Shown here in pieces: positions 1 through 8,381 of a stretch of 64,000 nucleotides of DNA (positions are counted from its first letter, which is position 1; every line of letters begins with the position of its first letter). This stretch comes from Oxalobacteraceae bacterium AB_14 (GTDB lineage Bacteria > Pseudomonadota > Gammaproteobacteria > Burkholderiales > Burkholderiaceae_D). The notes under the pieces were generated by a model. That model ran no database searches. It saw only the letters and a list, made by a program, of their open reading frames with translations, and was not told the DNA's origin. The stretch lies in contig KB906724.1 in NCBI GenBank assembly GCA_000381565.1, forward strand, positions 2,780,980 through 2,844,979. The letters are read 5' to 3'. A program made the translations under genes and the position numbers.

Positions 1-2004
1 TGCGCCGTTCGTGCTGGCGACCTGGCTGCTGTTGCCGGCGCGCGGACGTTGGCGGTGGAAGGTCAGCGGAGAGTAGGCGACATTCGACGGGGGAGGCGAG
101 TTCAGAATGCCTGGCTTCATGGCGCCGACCACGTGCATCTCGCAGGGTTTGCAATCGAAGCGCAGGGTATAGGTCTCGTCGCCGCTCACCAAGGTCATGG
201 GCTCCGCTCGCACCTGACCCTGAACACCTTGCACACCCTTGGCCTGCTTCGGACAGAGGTTGAACGAGAAACGCAGGCAGTGCTTGGTGATCATCAGCGG
301 CACTTCGCCCGCTTCCTCGTGCGATTCATAGGCGGCGGCGATCAACTGCACGCCGTGGTTGTGATAAAACGCGCGCGCCTTCTCGTTGTAGACATTGGCC
401 AGATAGCTTAGCTGCGTGTCCGGATAAACGGCACGGGGCAGGGCGGCCTTCTTGCGCGCGGGGCGTTCCCAGGCCGCCAGGCGCGCCGCTTCATGCGCGG
501 CGACGGCGTCGCGGCGCAGGCCGTTGATGACGCCGGCCGGCACGAACCATGGCTGCGAAAGCGTCAACTCGATCCCGTCAGCCTCGAACATGGTGCTGCC
601 CAACTTGCCCAGGTGGGCGCGCAGCGAGGCGTCGGCCTGCGCCGCCTGCTGCGCAGGCTCCAGCACCATGGCGGCATCGGTGCTGCTGCAGATGCCATCC
701 TCGTCGCGCAGCGACAGGCGCAGGCCGTGGGCGTGCTCGCCCAGTTCCATTTGCAGCGACACCTTGCGTTCGGAAGACTTCTTCTGCAGGGTCGCATCCC
801 ACTGGTGATCGCGGTTGCGTAGCACGGTGGTGCCGGGTTTGAGGCCGGTCAGCGTGCGCATGTCCTCATTCGGGAACACACGCCACAGCTGGCCGTCATC
901 GACGTCGTCGAGCTTCTGGGCGCGGTTGGCCTGGATGCCGACCGTTTCGCGCTTGAGCATGTAGTTCAGGCCATCGCCATTGGCCATCGGCGCATTGGTG
1001 ACGATGTCGAAGTAGTCCAGGCCAAGGCGGTCGACCACGCCCAGCTCGACACCCACATACTTGGGCGAATCGAAGGCGCCGATTTCCTCCGTGCGGCCGT
1101 TGGCGAAATAGTCGGTGTGGCCGCGGTGGAAGGTCTTGTCCACGTCCGGCGTGAACAGGATGCGGGTGTGGCCGCTCGCCGCGCGGGTGAATTCGGTGCG
1201 GCGTTCCATGATTTCGTCCAGCAGCAGCCGGTAGTGGGCGGTGATGTTCTTCACGTAGCCCATGTCCTTGTAGCGGCCCTCGATCTTGAAGGAGCGGATC
1301 CCCGCGTCCACCAGCGCTTCCAGGTTGCGGCTCTGGTCATTGTCCTTCATCGACAGCAGGTGCTTTTCGTAGGCTACCACGCGGCCCTGGCCATCGCTGA
1401 GCGTGTACGGCAGGCGGCATGCTTGCGAGCAGTCGCCGCGGTTGGCGCTGCGGCCGGTGTCCGCGTGCGAAATGTAGCACTGGCCCGAGTAGGCCACGCA
1501 CAGGGCGCCGTGGATGAAGTATTCCAGCGGCGTGTCGACTTGTGCGCGGATAGCGCGGATTTGTTCGATGGTCAGCTCACGCGCCAGCACTAGCTGGGAG
1601 AAACCGACCGCGCCCAGGAAGCGCGCCTTTTCCATGGTGCGGATGTCGCACTGGGTGCTGGCGTGCAGCTGGATCGGCGGCAGGTCCATTTCGAGCAGGC
1701 CCATGTCCTGCACGATCAGCGCGTCGACGCCGGCGTTGTACAGCTGCCAGATCTGCTTGCGCGCAGCATCGAGCTCGGAGTCGTGCAGGATGGTGTTCAG
1801 TGTGACGAAGATGCGCGAGCGGTAGCGGTGCGCGAATTCCACCAGGGCGGAGATCTCCTCGATGGTGTTGCTGGCGTTGTGGCGGGCGCCAAAGGCCGGC
1901 CCGCCGATGTACACGGCGTCCGCCCCGTGCAAGATGGCTTCGCGGCCTATCTCGGCGGTTTTGGCTGGCGCCAGCAATTCGAGTTGGTGATCTAGCAGTG
2001 ACAT
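1..2004 (-). CDS. rlhA: Peptidase U32 family protein, RlhA/YdcP-like 23S rRNA 5-hydroxycytidine synthase (3' end off window)
   Basis: The reading frame opens at an ATG at 2004, preceded by an AGGAA ribosome binding site, and stays open to base 1, giving 668 residues without a stop. Residues near 27 read HGADAVYIGGPAFGARHNAS, the start of a U32 family barrel. The family signature appears as EYFIHGALCVAYSGQCYIS, followed by NRGDCSQACR, which supplies the cysteines expected for an iron-sulfur cluster. Length and order match E. coli YdcP (RlhA, about 650 residues), which hydroxylates C2501 of 23S rRNA with prephenate-dependent help. The C-terminal end and the stop lie beyond the window, so only a few residues are probably missing. 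The alternatives TrhP/YegQ are shorter (about 450 residues), so RlhA is preferred. Confidence 0.85.
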   Translation of the reverse strand, partial: MSLLDHQLELLAPAKTAEIGREAILHGADAVYIGGPAFGARHNASNTIEEISALVEFAHRYRSRIFVTLNTILHDSELDAARKQIWQLYNAGVDALIVQDMGLLEMDLPPIQLHASTQCDIRTMEKARFLGAVGFSQLVLARELTIEQIRAIRAQVDTPLEYFIHGALCVAYSGQCYISHADTGRSANRGDCSQACRLPYTLSDGQGRVVAYEKHLLSMKDNDQSRNLEALVDAGIRSFKIEGRYKDMGYVKNITAHYRLLLDEIMERRTEFTRAASGHTRILFTPDVDKTFHRGHTDYFANGRTEEIGAFDSPKYVGVELGVVDRLGLDYFDIVTNAPMANGDGLNYMLKRETVGIQANRAQKLDDVDDGQLWRVFPNEDMRTLTGLKPGTTVLRNRDHQWDATLQKKSSERKVSLQMELGEHAHGLRLSLRDEDGICSSTDAAMVLEPAQQAAQADASLRAHLGKLGSTMFEADGIELTLSQPWFVPAGVINGLRRDAVAAHEAARLAAWERPARKKAALPRAVYPDTQLSYLANVYNEKARAFYHNHGVQLIAAAYESHEEAGEVPLMITKHCLRFSFNLCPKQAKGVQGVQGQVRAEPMTLVSGDETYTLRFDCKPCEMHVVGAMKPGILNSPPPSNVAYSPLTFHRQRPRAGNSSQVASTNGA

Positions 2005-2033
2005 GATGGATTCCTGACTATCGAAGCCGGAAA

Positions 2034-2954
2034 TTATAGCAGGCCGGCCTGGGAGTCGACATAGGCCGACAGCCCGGCGGCCAGGGCGCTGAAAACGACG
2101 CTGCAGGCGGGGTTGTGGCGGAGGTTTTCGTGCATGGCGAGCCAGGTGTCGAGTTGGATGGATAGCAGGTCGGGCAGGACCCGGACCAGTGACCCGTGGG
2201 CCTGGCCTAACGCGGCCTGACAAATGCCGATGCCGACGCCGGCGCGGATGGCCGCCAGCTGCACCACGTCGTTGTCGCAGCGGAGCTGATGCGCTTCGTG
2301 CGGCGGGGCGTCGAACCGGGTACGCATGGCGCGGGTGTAGGCGGTTTCGCTATCGACGCCGATCAGGGTGTGGCCGGCCAGTTCTTCCCATTTCAGGGGT
2401 GTGCCGCGCCGCTTCAGGTAGCTGCGATGGGCGAAGAAACCCAGTTCGATATTGCCAATGCGGCGGGCGATCAAGGCTTCATGTTCCGGCTTGGTCATGC
2501 GTATTGCGATGTCGGCGTCGCGCCGCAGCAGGTTTTCCAGCTTGTTCGATACGGCCAGTTCGATATGAATATGCGGATGGCTGCGCGATAGCTTGGCCAG
2601 AAGTGGCGGCAGCACCTCGACGCTGACGACTTCACTGGCCGTGATTCGCACGGTGCCATGGATGCCTTGCTCGCCGTCGCGGCCCAGGCTGGAGGCGGCG
2701 CGCAGCAGGGCCGAGGAGGTGGCGGCCAGCGTCGCCGCATACGGTTCCAGCTCATGGGCCGCCTCGGTCGGAATGAAGCCCGTTTGGGATCGGGTGAACA
2801 GCGCCAGCCCAAGCGCCTGTTCCAGCGCATCGATATGGCGGCCGACGGTCGGCTGGGTCAACGCCAGCGTCCGGGCGGCGCCCGATAATGAGCCTTCCTT
2901 CAGAACGGAAAGGAAGGAGCGGTACAGATCCCAGTTTGGTTCGGCGGCAGTCAT
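2034..2954 (-). CDS. LysR family transcriptional regulator
   Basis: A 306-residue protein with an N-terminal winged helix-turn-helix; the recognition region reads SGAARTLALTQPTVGRHIDALEQ at about residues 24-46. It is followed by a substrate-binding-like domain of the usual LysR length. It is transcribed away from the oxidoreductase gene at 3054, the classic LysR arrangement in which the regulator controls its divergent neighbour and itself. The 99-base gap holds the dyad ATAG-N8-CTAT at 2960-2975, next to a TATACT-type -10 on the minus strand. The effector is unknown. Confidence 0.9.
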   Translation of the reverse strand: MTAAEPNWDLYRSFLSVLKEGSLSGAARTLALTQPTVGRHIDALEQALGLALFTRSQTGFIPTEAAHELEPYAATLAATSSALLRAASSLGRDGEQGIHGTVRITASEVVSVEVLPPLLAKLSRSHPHIHIELAVSNKLENLLRRDADIAIRMTKPEHEALIARRIGNIELGFFAHRSYLKRRGTPLKWEELAGHTLIGVDSETAYTRAMRTRFDAPPHEAHQLRCDNDVVQLAAIRAGVGIGICQAALGQAHGSLVRVLPDLLSIQLDTWLAMHENLRHNPACSVVFSALAAGLSAYVDSQAGLL

Positions 2955-2959
2955 ACAAA

Positions 2960-2975
2960 ATAGTATAACGTCTAT
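2960..2975. promoter_or_regulatory. Possible LysR operator between divergent genes
   Basis: The short inverted repeat ATAG-N8-CTAT lies in the gap between the LysR gene and the oxidoreductase gene, overlapping the likely minus-strand -10 element. The T-N12-A spacing is close to, but not exactly, the usual T-N11-A LysR box. This is a weak prediction from one sequence. Confidence 0.3.
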
Positions 2976-3053
2976 GCGGGTTTAGGTAATTTTCTTTTAG
3001 CTCGGGCTGCGGCACACTTCCTCCATCGAACTTCAATCAAGCGGAGGAACAGC

Positions 3054-4010
3054 ATGGAACAGGTAAAGACGGCTTTGGTGTTGGGCGCAACCGGCGGCGT
3101 GGGTGGCGAGGTGGCGCGGCTGCTGGTGGCGCGTGGCTGGCGGGTGAGGGCGCTGCACCGGGCGCCGCAGGCGGCCGCTCGCCGTGGCGACGGCATGCAG
3201 TGGCTGCCTGGCGATGCGATGGTGCGCGAAGATGTGGTGGCGGCAGCGGAAGGCGTTCAGCTCATCGTCCACGCGGTGAATCCGCCCGGATACCGCAACT
3301 GGGGCCAGCTGGTGCTGCCGATGATCGACAACAGCATCGCCGCCGCCCGCGCCAGCGGCGCCCGCATCCTGCTGCCGGGTACCGTGTACAACTACGGCCC
3401 GGACGCGTTTCCCATCATCGACGAGGAGTCTCCACAGCGGCCGGTCACCCGCAAGGGCGCCATCCGTGTGGAGCTGGAAGCGCGCCTGCAAGCGGCGGCA
3501 GCTGACGGCGTGCGTACGTTGATCGTGCGGGCTGGCGATTTCTTCGGTCCCAAGGCCGGCAACAACTGGTTCGCACAAGGACTGGTCAAGCCGGGCAAGC
3601 CGCTGACCGCCATCAGCTACCCAGGCAACACGGGAATCGGGCATCAATGGGCCTATCTGCCGGACGTCGCCGAGACGATGGTGCGGCTGATCGAGAAGGA
3701 GGACCAGCTGGACACCTTCGCCCGCTTCCAGATGGAAGGACACTGGGACGCCGACGGCACCCAGATGGTCGCGGCCATCGCGCGCGCGGCCGGCAAGCCG
3801 GAGCTGAAGGCCAGCGCTTTCCCGTGGTGGTTGCTGGCGTTGGCATCGCCGTTCGTGGCGGTGTTTCGCGAACTGTGTGAGATGCGCTATTTGTGGCTGC
3901 AGCCGGTCCACATGACCAACAAGCGCCTGGTGCAGGTTCTTGGCGCCGAGCCACGCACCCCGCTGGATGTTGCGGTGAAGCGGACCCTGGCCGGCTTGGG
4001 AAATCTTTAA
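3054..4010 (+). CDS. NAD(P)-dependent epimerase/dehydratase-like protein (atypical SDR)
   Basis: A 318-residue protein that begins LVLGATGGVGGEVARLL, a glycine-rich nucleotide-binding loop of the Rossmann fold. The body resembles NmrA/epimerase-type extended short-chain dehydrogenases, with VYNYGPD in the position of the catalytic tyrosine region. The start has a strong ribosome binding site (GCGGAGGAACAGC). It is divergent from a LysR regulator, which probably controls it. Its stop codon overlaps the stop of the next gene by three bases. The substrate cannot be read from the sequence. Confidence 0.8.
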   Translation: MEQVKTALVLGATGGVGGEVARLLVARGWRVRALHRAPQAAARRGDGMQWLPGDAMVREDVVAAAEGVQLIVHAVNPPGYRNWGQLVLPMIDNSIAAARASGARILLPGTVYNYGPDAFPIIDEESPQRPVTRKGAIRVELEARLQAAAADGVRTLIVRAGDFFGPKAGNNWFAQGLVKPGKPLTAISYPGNTGIGHQWAYLPDVAETMVRLIEKEDQLDTFARFQMEGHWDADGTQMVAAIARAAGKPELKASAFPWWLLALASPFVAVFRELCEMRYLWLQPVHMTNKRLVQVLGAEPRTPLDVAVKRTLAGLGNL

Positions 4011-4744
4011 GCCAGGTTGTATTTTCCCAGGATGCGACGGGTCGTGCCGTCGGCATCCATGTCGGCTTTCGCGTGTTGGAATAACTGGACGGTAGCATCG
4101 TCGAAGTCCAGCGAACCGGCCAGCCAGGCAGTGGTGGAGCGCACCGGCGCGCTGAGATGAAAGTCTTTTTGCGCCGAGCGGCTTTTGAGCGAACTTTGGA
4201 TGATGTGTTGTTCGCCGAACGCCGCGTCGGCCATGCCCTTGAGCAGATAGCGGTGTACCTCTTCGATCGAATTGGCTTCAATGACATTCATGTAGCCGAG
4301 TTCCTGCAAAATCGCCGCCTGTGCCGCTCCGCGCAGCAGTGTGATGCGGCGGGCCTTCATGTCTTCCGGATGCTGGATGTCGAACTTGCCGTTGCGCGCT
4401 GCAAGGAACATGTAGTGTTCCTCGTACAACGGCGCCAGCCAGCGGAATTTGGTCTCGCGGTCCAGCTGGCGCGTGACGGGGAAGATCGCCGTCTCGGGCA
4501 TCGACGTGGCCAGGAACAAGGCTCGCTTCCATGGCACAAACTCCAGCTTGAGGGACATTTGTACGCGCTTGCACAGCTCATCCAGCAGTTCACGCAACGC
4601 ACCCGGATGCTGGTCGTCGTCTTCCATGACCAGCGGCGGCAAGTGGGTTGTGACGACACGTAGTTCCTTGCCTTGTGCAGCCCGCGCAAAACCTGTGCCG
4701 CAGCTGAGTGCCGCAGCCAGGCTGAGTAAAGTTCTTCGTTTCAT
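4007..4744 (-). CDS. Periplasmic solute-binding protein, amino-acid type (family 3)
   Basis: A 245-residue protein with a signal peptide (MKRRTLLSLAAALSCGTGFARA, cleavage near residue 22) followed by KELRVVTTHLPPLVMEDDD, the typical first strand of polar amino acid binding proteins, and GALRELLDELCKRV. No permease or ATPase gene lies beside it, so it may be a stand-alone sensor or scavenger of the type common in betaproteobacteria. It is convergent with the oxidoreductase gene; the two stop codons share bases 4008-4009. It sits downstream of the tautomerase gene on the same strand with a 49-base gap. Confidence 0.75.
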   Translation of the reverse strand: MKRRTLLSLAAALSCGTGFARAAQGKELRVVTTHLPPLVMEDDDQHPGALRELLDELCKRVQMSLKLEFVPWKRALFLATSMPETAIFPVTRQLDRETKFRWLAPLYEEHYMFLAARNGKFDIQHPEDMKARRITLLRGAAQAAILQELGYMNVIEANSIEEVHRYLLKGMADAAFGEQHIIQSSLKSRSAQKDFHLSAPVRSTTAWLAGSLDFDDATVQLFQHAKADMDADGTTRRILGKYNLA

Positions 4745-4793
4745 TGTGCTGTACGCTGATCAGCGCCGGTTGCGCTGGTTGTATCGTAACCGA

Positions 4794-4982
4794 TTACTCC
4801 TGATCGGACCACAGCTTGCCGGCGGTGGCCCAGTTCTCGCGCTTGCACTCATGGATGATGATGTCGACCGATTCCGCCGTCGCACCCAGCGTCTGAGCCG
4901 TGACCTCGGTGATGGCTTTGACAAAGGCGCGCTTCTGCTCCTGCGTGCGGCCTTCGAACAGTTGGACGTTGATAGTTGGCAT
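4794..4982 (-). CDS. 4-oxalocrotonate tautomerase family protein
   Basis: The 62-residue protein starts MPTINVQLFEGRT; after removal of Met, Pro1 would be the catalytic base as in 4-OT enzymes. The length is exactly that of the short 4-OT subunit. The start at 4982 is chosen because Pro must follow Met and because a GGAAC-type ribosome binding site lies just upstream; longer in-frame versions start inside the aldolase gene. It follows the class II aldolase gene by 11 bases and is probably co-transcribed with it and with guanine deaminase. The substrate in this context is unknown. Confidence 0.85.
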   Translation of the reverse strand: MPTINVQLFEGRTQEQKRAFVKAITEVTAQTLGATAESVDIIIHECKRENWATAGKLWSDQE

Positions 4983-4993
4983 AGCGGTTCCTT

Positions 4994-5722
4994 TCAGGAG
5001 CGATAGTTGGGACTGAGTTTGTCCAGTTTGCGCAGCAGCGCAGGCCATTCCAGTTTGCCGTCCGGCGTGCCGTCGCCCAGCAGTTCCTGGTGCGCCCTGA
5101 GGCAAACCTCGTGCGGCGGAACATGGCGCCGGCCGCCGGCCGATTGGGCTTTCAGCTGGATCGAGCAGGCTTTGTCCAGCGCCTCCATCAGCACGAAGGC
5201 CTCGGCGATAGTCCGGCCGCAGACCAGCGATCCGTGGTTCCGCAACAGCATGGCCGGAAGGTCGGCAAGCCGCTCCAGCAGGCGCGCCTGCTCGCCATCG
5301 GTCATCGCCAGGCCCTCGTAGTCGTGATAGGCCAGTACGCCGTAGAAACGCAGCGCATGCGCCGACAGCGGCAGCAGGCCCTCGCTCTGCGCGCCGACCG
5401 CGATACCGTTCACGTTATGCAGATGCATGACGCAAACCACGTCGTGGCGGGCGCCGTGTACCGCCGCGTGCAGCGCGAAGCCTGGGCGGTTGATGTCGTA
5501 CTGCGCGGCGTCGACCGGGTTGCCGTCGCGGTCCACCTTCACCAGGTTCGATGCGCACACTTCGTCGAAGCGCAGGCCGAACGGGTTGATCAGGTAGCGC
5601 TCCGCCTCGCCCGGTACGGCGGCCGAGATGTGCGTGTAGACCACGTCGTCCCAGCCGTTCAGGGCGCACAGGTGATAGCACGCGGAGAGATCGACCCGTG
5701 CCTGCCATTCGCTTGGATTCAT
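4994..5722 (-). CDS. Class II aldolase/adducin family protein
   Basis: A 242-residue protein with the family hallmarks: THISAAVPG, then MHLHNVNG (zinc-binding His-x-His, about residues 99-101) and RNHGSLVCG (third zinc ligand, about residue 163). Members of the family cleave or isomerise hydroxy-acid or sugar phosphates, or act as decarboxylases. The gene is four bases downstream of guanine deaminase and 11 bases upstream of a 4-OT-like gene, so these three appear to form one transcript. A role in handling a small carbon product of purine breakdown is possible but is inference only. Confidence 0.85.
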   Translation of the reverse strand: MNPSEWQARVDLSACYHLCALNGWDDVVYTHISAAVPGEAERYLINPFGLRFDEVCASNLVKVDRDGNPVDAAQYDINRPGFALHAAVHGARHDVVCVMHLHNVNGIAVGAQSEGLLPLSAHALRFYGVLAYHDYEGLAMTDGEQARLLERLADLPAMLLRNHGSLVCGRTIAEAFVLMEALDKACSIQLKAQSAGGRRHVPPHEVCLRAHQELLGDGTPDGKLEWPALLRKLDKLSPNYRS

Positions 5723-5726
5723 ACGG

Positions 5727-7049
5727 TCAGTCCTGGCGCTGGTGTACCACCTTGCCGGCGGCGTAGGTGGCGGCGATCGAGCGGTCGTCGCCCAGCATGG
5801 CGATGGCGAACAGCAGTTCTTCGACGGAATCGGTGCGCTCCGTACGGCGCGCCAGCAGCGGCGTGGCTTTCGGATCGAGCACGATGAAGTCCGCTTCAGC
5901 GCCCGGCACGAAATTGCCGATGGTGCCTTCGAGCTGCATGGCGCGCGCGCCGCCCAGCGTGGCGAGGTAGAACATGCGCATCGCTTGCAGGTAGGTGCCG
6001 CCCATGCGGGCCACCTTGTAGGCTTCGTTCATCGTTTGCAGCATCGAGAACGAGGTGCCGCCGCCAACGTCGGTCGCCAGCGATAGCGGGACTCTGTTCG
6101 CGTCGGCGCGCTCGAAGTCGAACAGGCCGCTGCCCAGGAACAGGTTGGAAGTAGGGCAGATCGAGATGGCGGACTGTGTTTCACCCATGCGCGCGCGGTC
6201 GGCATTGTCCAGCCAGATGCAGTGCGCGTACATCGAGCGCGGGCGCATCATGCCGAAATGGTCGTAGACGTCCATGTAGCTGCGGGCGCTCGGGAACAGC
6301 GATTTGACCCAGGCCACTTCGTCGGTGTTCTCGGCCACGTGGGTTTGCAGGAAGGTGTCCGGGTAGGCCTTGGCGAGGGCGCCGGCCATTTCCAGCTGCT
6401 CCTCGGTGGAGGTCGGCGCAAAGCGCGGCGTGATCGCGTACAGCTGGCGGCCGCGCTTGTGCCACTTCTTGATCAGCGCTTCGCTTTCGCGCGCGCCCCT
6501 TTCGGCGGTGTCCTGCAAGAATTCCGGGCAGTTACGGTCCATCAGCACTTTGCCGGCGACCATGCGCAGGTTGCGCTTTTCGCTTTCGGTGAAGAAGGCG
6601 TCCACCGATTGCGGATGCACGGTGCAGTAGACCATGGCGGTGGTGGTGCCGCAGCGGGTCAGCTCATCGAGGAAGAAGCTGGCGACGTTGGTCGCGTGTA
6701 CCGGATCGGAGAATTTTCGCTCGGTCGGGAAGGTGTACTTTTCCAGCCATGGCAGCAGGCCGGGCGCCGGCGAGGCGATCATGTCCGTCTGCGGGTAGTG
6801 CACGTGGGTGTCGATAAAGCCGGGCATGATGATCTTGCCGCGGTAGTCGTGCAGCGGTGTGCCTTGTGGCAGGAAGGCGATCAGCTGGCTGAAGTCGCCG
6901 GCCAGGTGGACTTTGCCGTCGTTGATGATCAGCAGGCCGTCTTCGTGCCAGGAGCAGGCGTTGGGCGCGAAGGCCGGGTCGTCGCTGAAGTGCAGCAGGC
7001 TGGCGCGATAGGCCTGGAAAGTGCCGCTTTGGGTGATGATGCTTGCCAT
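5727..7049 (-). CDS. guaD: Guanine deaminase
   Basis: A 440-residue amidohydrolase that converts guanine to xanthine and ammonia. It carries the metal-binding PGFIDTHVHYPQTDMIASP motif with the His-x-His pair, HVAENTDEV (further metal ligand), and an ATDVGGGTSFSML segment with the conserved Asp. The length matches E. coli GuaD (about 440). The start at 7049 (MASIITQSG) has an AAGGAATA ribosome binding site; an upstream in-frame start at 7151 would add 34 residues not seen in the family. It feeds xanthine to the xanthine dehydrogenase encoded immediately upstream on the same strand. Confidence 0.95.
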   Translation of the reverse strand: MASIITQSGTFQAYRASLLHFSDDPAFAPNACSWHEDGLLIINDGKVHLAGDFSQLIAFLPQGTPLHDYRGKIIMPGFIDTHVHYPQTDMIASPAPGLLPWLEKYTFPTERKFSDPVHATNVASFFLDELTRCGTTTAMVYCTVHPQSVDAFFTESEKRNLRMVAGKVLMDRNCPEFLQDTAERGARESEALIKKWHKRGRQLYAITPRFAPTSTEEQLEMAGALAKAYPDTFLQTHVAENTDEVAWVKSLFPSARSYMDVYDHFGMMRPRSMYAHCIWLDNADRARMGETQSAISICPTSNLFLGSGLFDFERADANRVPLSLATDVGGGTSFSMLQTMNEAYKVARMGGTYLQAMRMFYLATLGGARAMQLEGTIGNFVPGAEADFIVLDPKATPLLARRTERTDSVEELLFAIAMLGDDRSIAATYAAGKVVHQRQD

Positions 7050-7177
7050 GATATGTATTCCTTGTTCCGTATTGCGGACGCCAGTTGACGCGCGCGAGTG
7101 CGCGACGCGACTGACATGGTCGTCGGCGATGAAGGCGGGCGCGGGGGCCACACCGGATTTGTACGTGCTGGTGGTTT

Positions 7178-7195
7178 AGCTAGCGGGGGCTAGCT
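7178..7195. repeat. Perfect inverted repeat upstream of guaD
   Basis: AGCTAGC, a GGGG spacer and GCTAGCT form a perfect 7-bp stem with a 4-base loop in the 229-base gap between xdhC and guaD. Each arm is itself nearly palindromic. It could be an operator for a regulator of guaD, or an RNA hairpin. No run of T follows it on either strand, so it is not a classic terminator. The rest of the gap shows nothing recognisable. Confidence 0.5.
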
Positions 7196-7278
7196 CAATA
7201 GGGGCGTACGATAGCGCGCTCCCGCCCCGGCGCTGCCGGAGAGTGAGTGCGCCTGGCTTGCAGGCAGTTGGGAGGACA

Positions 7279-8379
7279 TCAGTTGGTGCATGTGGTTTGC
7301 GTTTCCGATATTACGGTTTGAGCAGATGCGCTCATTTTAGCACCGATTTCCGCCGGTACTGCCAGTGCGGCGGCTTCCCACACCTGCATCAACTGCGCGG
7401 CCACCGAGATGGCGATCACCGCCGGCGCCTTGTCGTGGATGCCGGGCAGGCCGATCGGGCAGGTCATGTCGGCCATGCGCGCGGCCGGAATGCCGCGCTC
7501 CTGCAAGCGGCGCTCGAAGGACACGCGCTTGGTCCTGGAGCCGATCAAACCAAACCAGGTGAAGTCCGTGCGGCGCAGTATCTGCTCGGACAGCTGCTGG
7601 TCCAAAGCGTGGCTGTGGGTCAGCACCAGGAAGGAGGCGCCGGCCGGCGCTTCTTGCACCACCGCTTCCGGCGTATCGGTCGCTTCGACGCGCACGTTGG
7701 CCGGCAGGACCGACGGGAACATGTCGTCACGCTCATCGATCCACACCACCTGGCATGGCAATCCGGACAAGGCGCGGACGATGGCGGCGCCCACATGGCC
7801 CGCGCCGAACAGGTACAGACGCGGACGATAAGGCAGGCAGGAGTCGACCAGCCAGCGCTTGCCGTGATCGTCGATGCGCACCTTGCAGTCGATGCCGGGA
7901 CCCGGACGCGCCAGCGCCGTCGGGCCGGGGCCGCACAAATGGGCGCCGGTACCGTCATAGATACTGGCTGGTTCGACGCAATCGAGCGGCACCATGCGCC
8001 AGCTGTCCTGGCCTTCACGCCAGCGGCGCGCCAGGGAGCCGAAATGTTCGCTGGCCTCCGGCATGATGCGCTCGAACGCCAGGTGCACCACGCCGCCGCA
8101 GCATTGGCCCAGGCTTGGACCGAGCGGGAAGCGTTCGAGCCGGCGTTCAGCACGCAGCTCGCCAGCCGGCATGGCCAGCATTTCCCGGGCGATGTCGGTG
8201 GCGACCATTTCGAGGTGGCCGCCGCCGATGGTGTCGAAGGCGTGATACTGGGTGATCAGCATCTTGGCGCCGGGTTCGCGCGGCGCGGAGCCGGCGACCT
8301 GCGCCACGGTGACCAGCACGCGCGGCACCGCCTTGCTGGCCGCCGCCGTCAGCGCGTTGAGATTGAAGGGCATCGACAT
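7279..8379 (-). CDS. xdhC: Xanthine dehydrogenase accessory protein XdhC
   Basis: A 366-residue protein that inserts the sulfurated molybdenum cofactor into xanthine dehydrogenase. It has the XdhC/CoxI N-terminal region (VTVAQVAGSAPREPGAKMLI, then GQCCGGVVHL with the paired cysteines) and a C-terminal Rossmann segment LYLFGAGHVGAAIVRAL. The end LIGSRTKRVSFERRL and GLPGIHDKAPAVIAISVAAQLMQV is typical. The start at 8379 (MSMPF) lies two bases after the xdhB stop; longer frames extend into xdhB and have no family support. It is the third gene of xdhABC. Confidence 0.95.
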   Translation of the reverse strand: MSMPFNLNALTAAASKAVPRVLVTVAQVAGSAPREPGAKMLITQYHAFDTIGGGHLEMVATDIAREMLAMPAGELRAERRLERFPLGPSLGQCCGGVVHLAFERIMPEASEHFGSLARRWREGQDSWRMVPLDCVEPASIYDGTGAHLCGPGPTALARPGPGIDCKVRIDDHGKRWLVDSCLPYRPRLYLFGAGHVGAAIVRALSGLPCQVVWIDERDDMFPSVLPANVRVEATDTPEAVVQEAPAGASFLVLTHSHALDQQLSEQILRRTDFTWFGLIGSRTKRVSFERRLQERGIPAARMADMTCPIGLPGIHDKAPAVIAISVAAQLMQVWEAAALAVPAEIGAKMSASAQTVISETQTTCTN

Positions 8380-8381
8380 GA

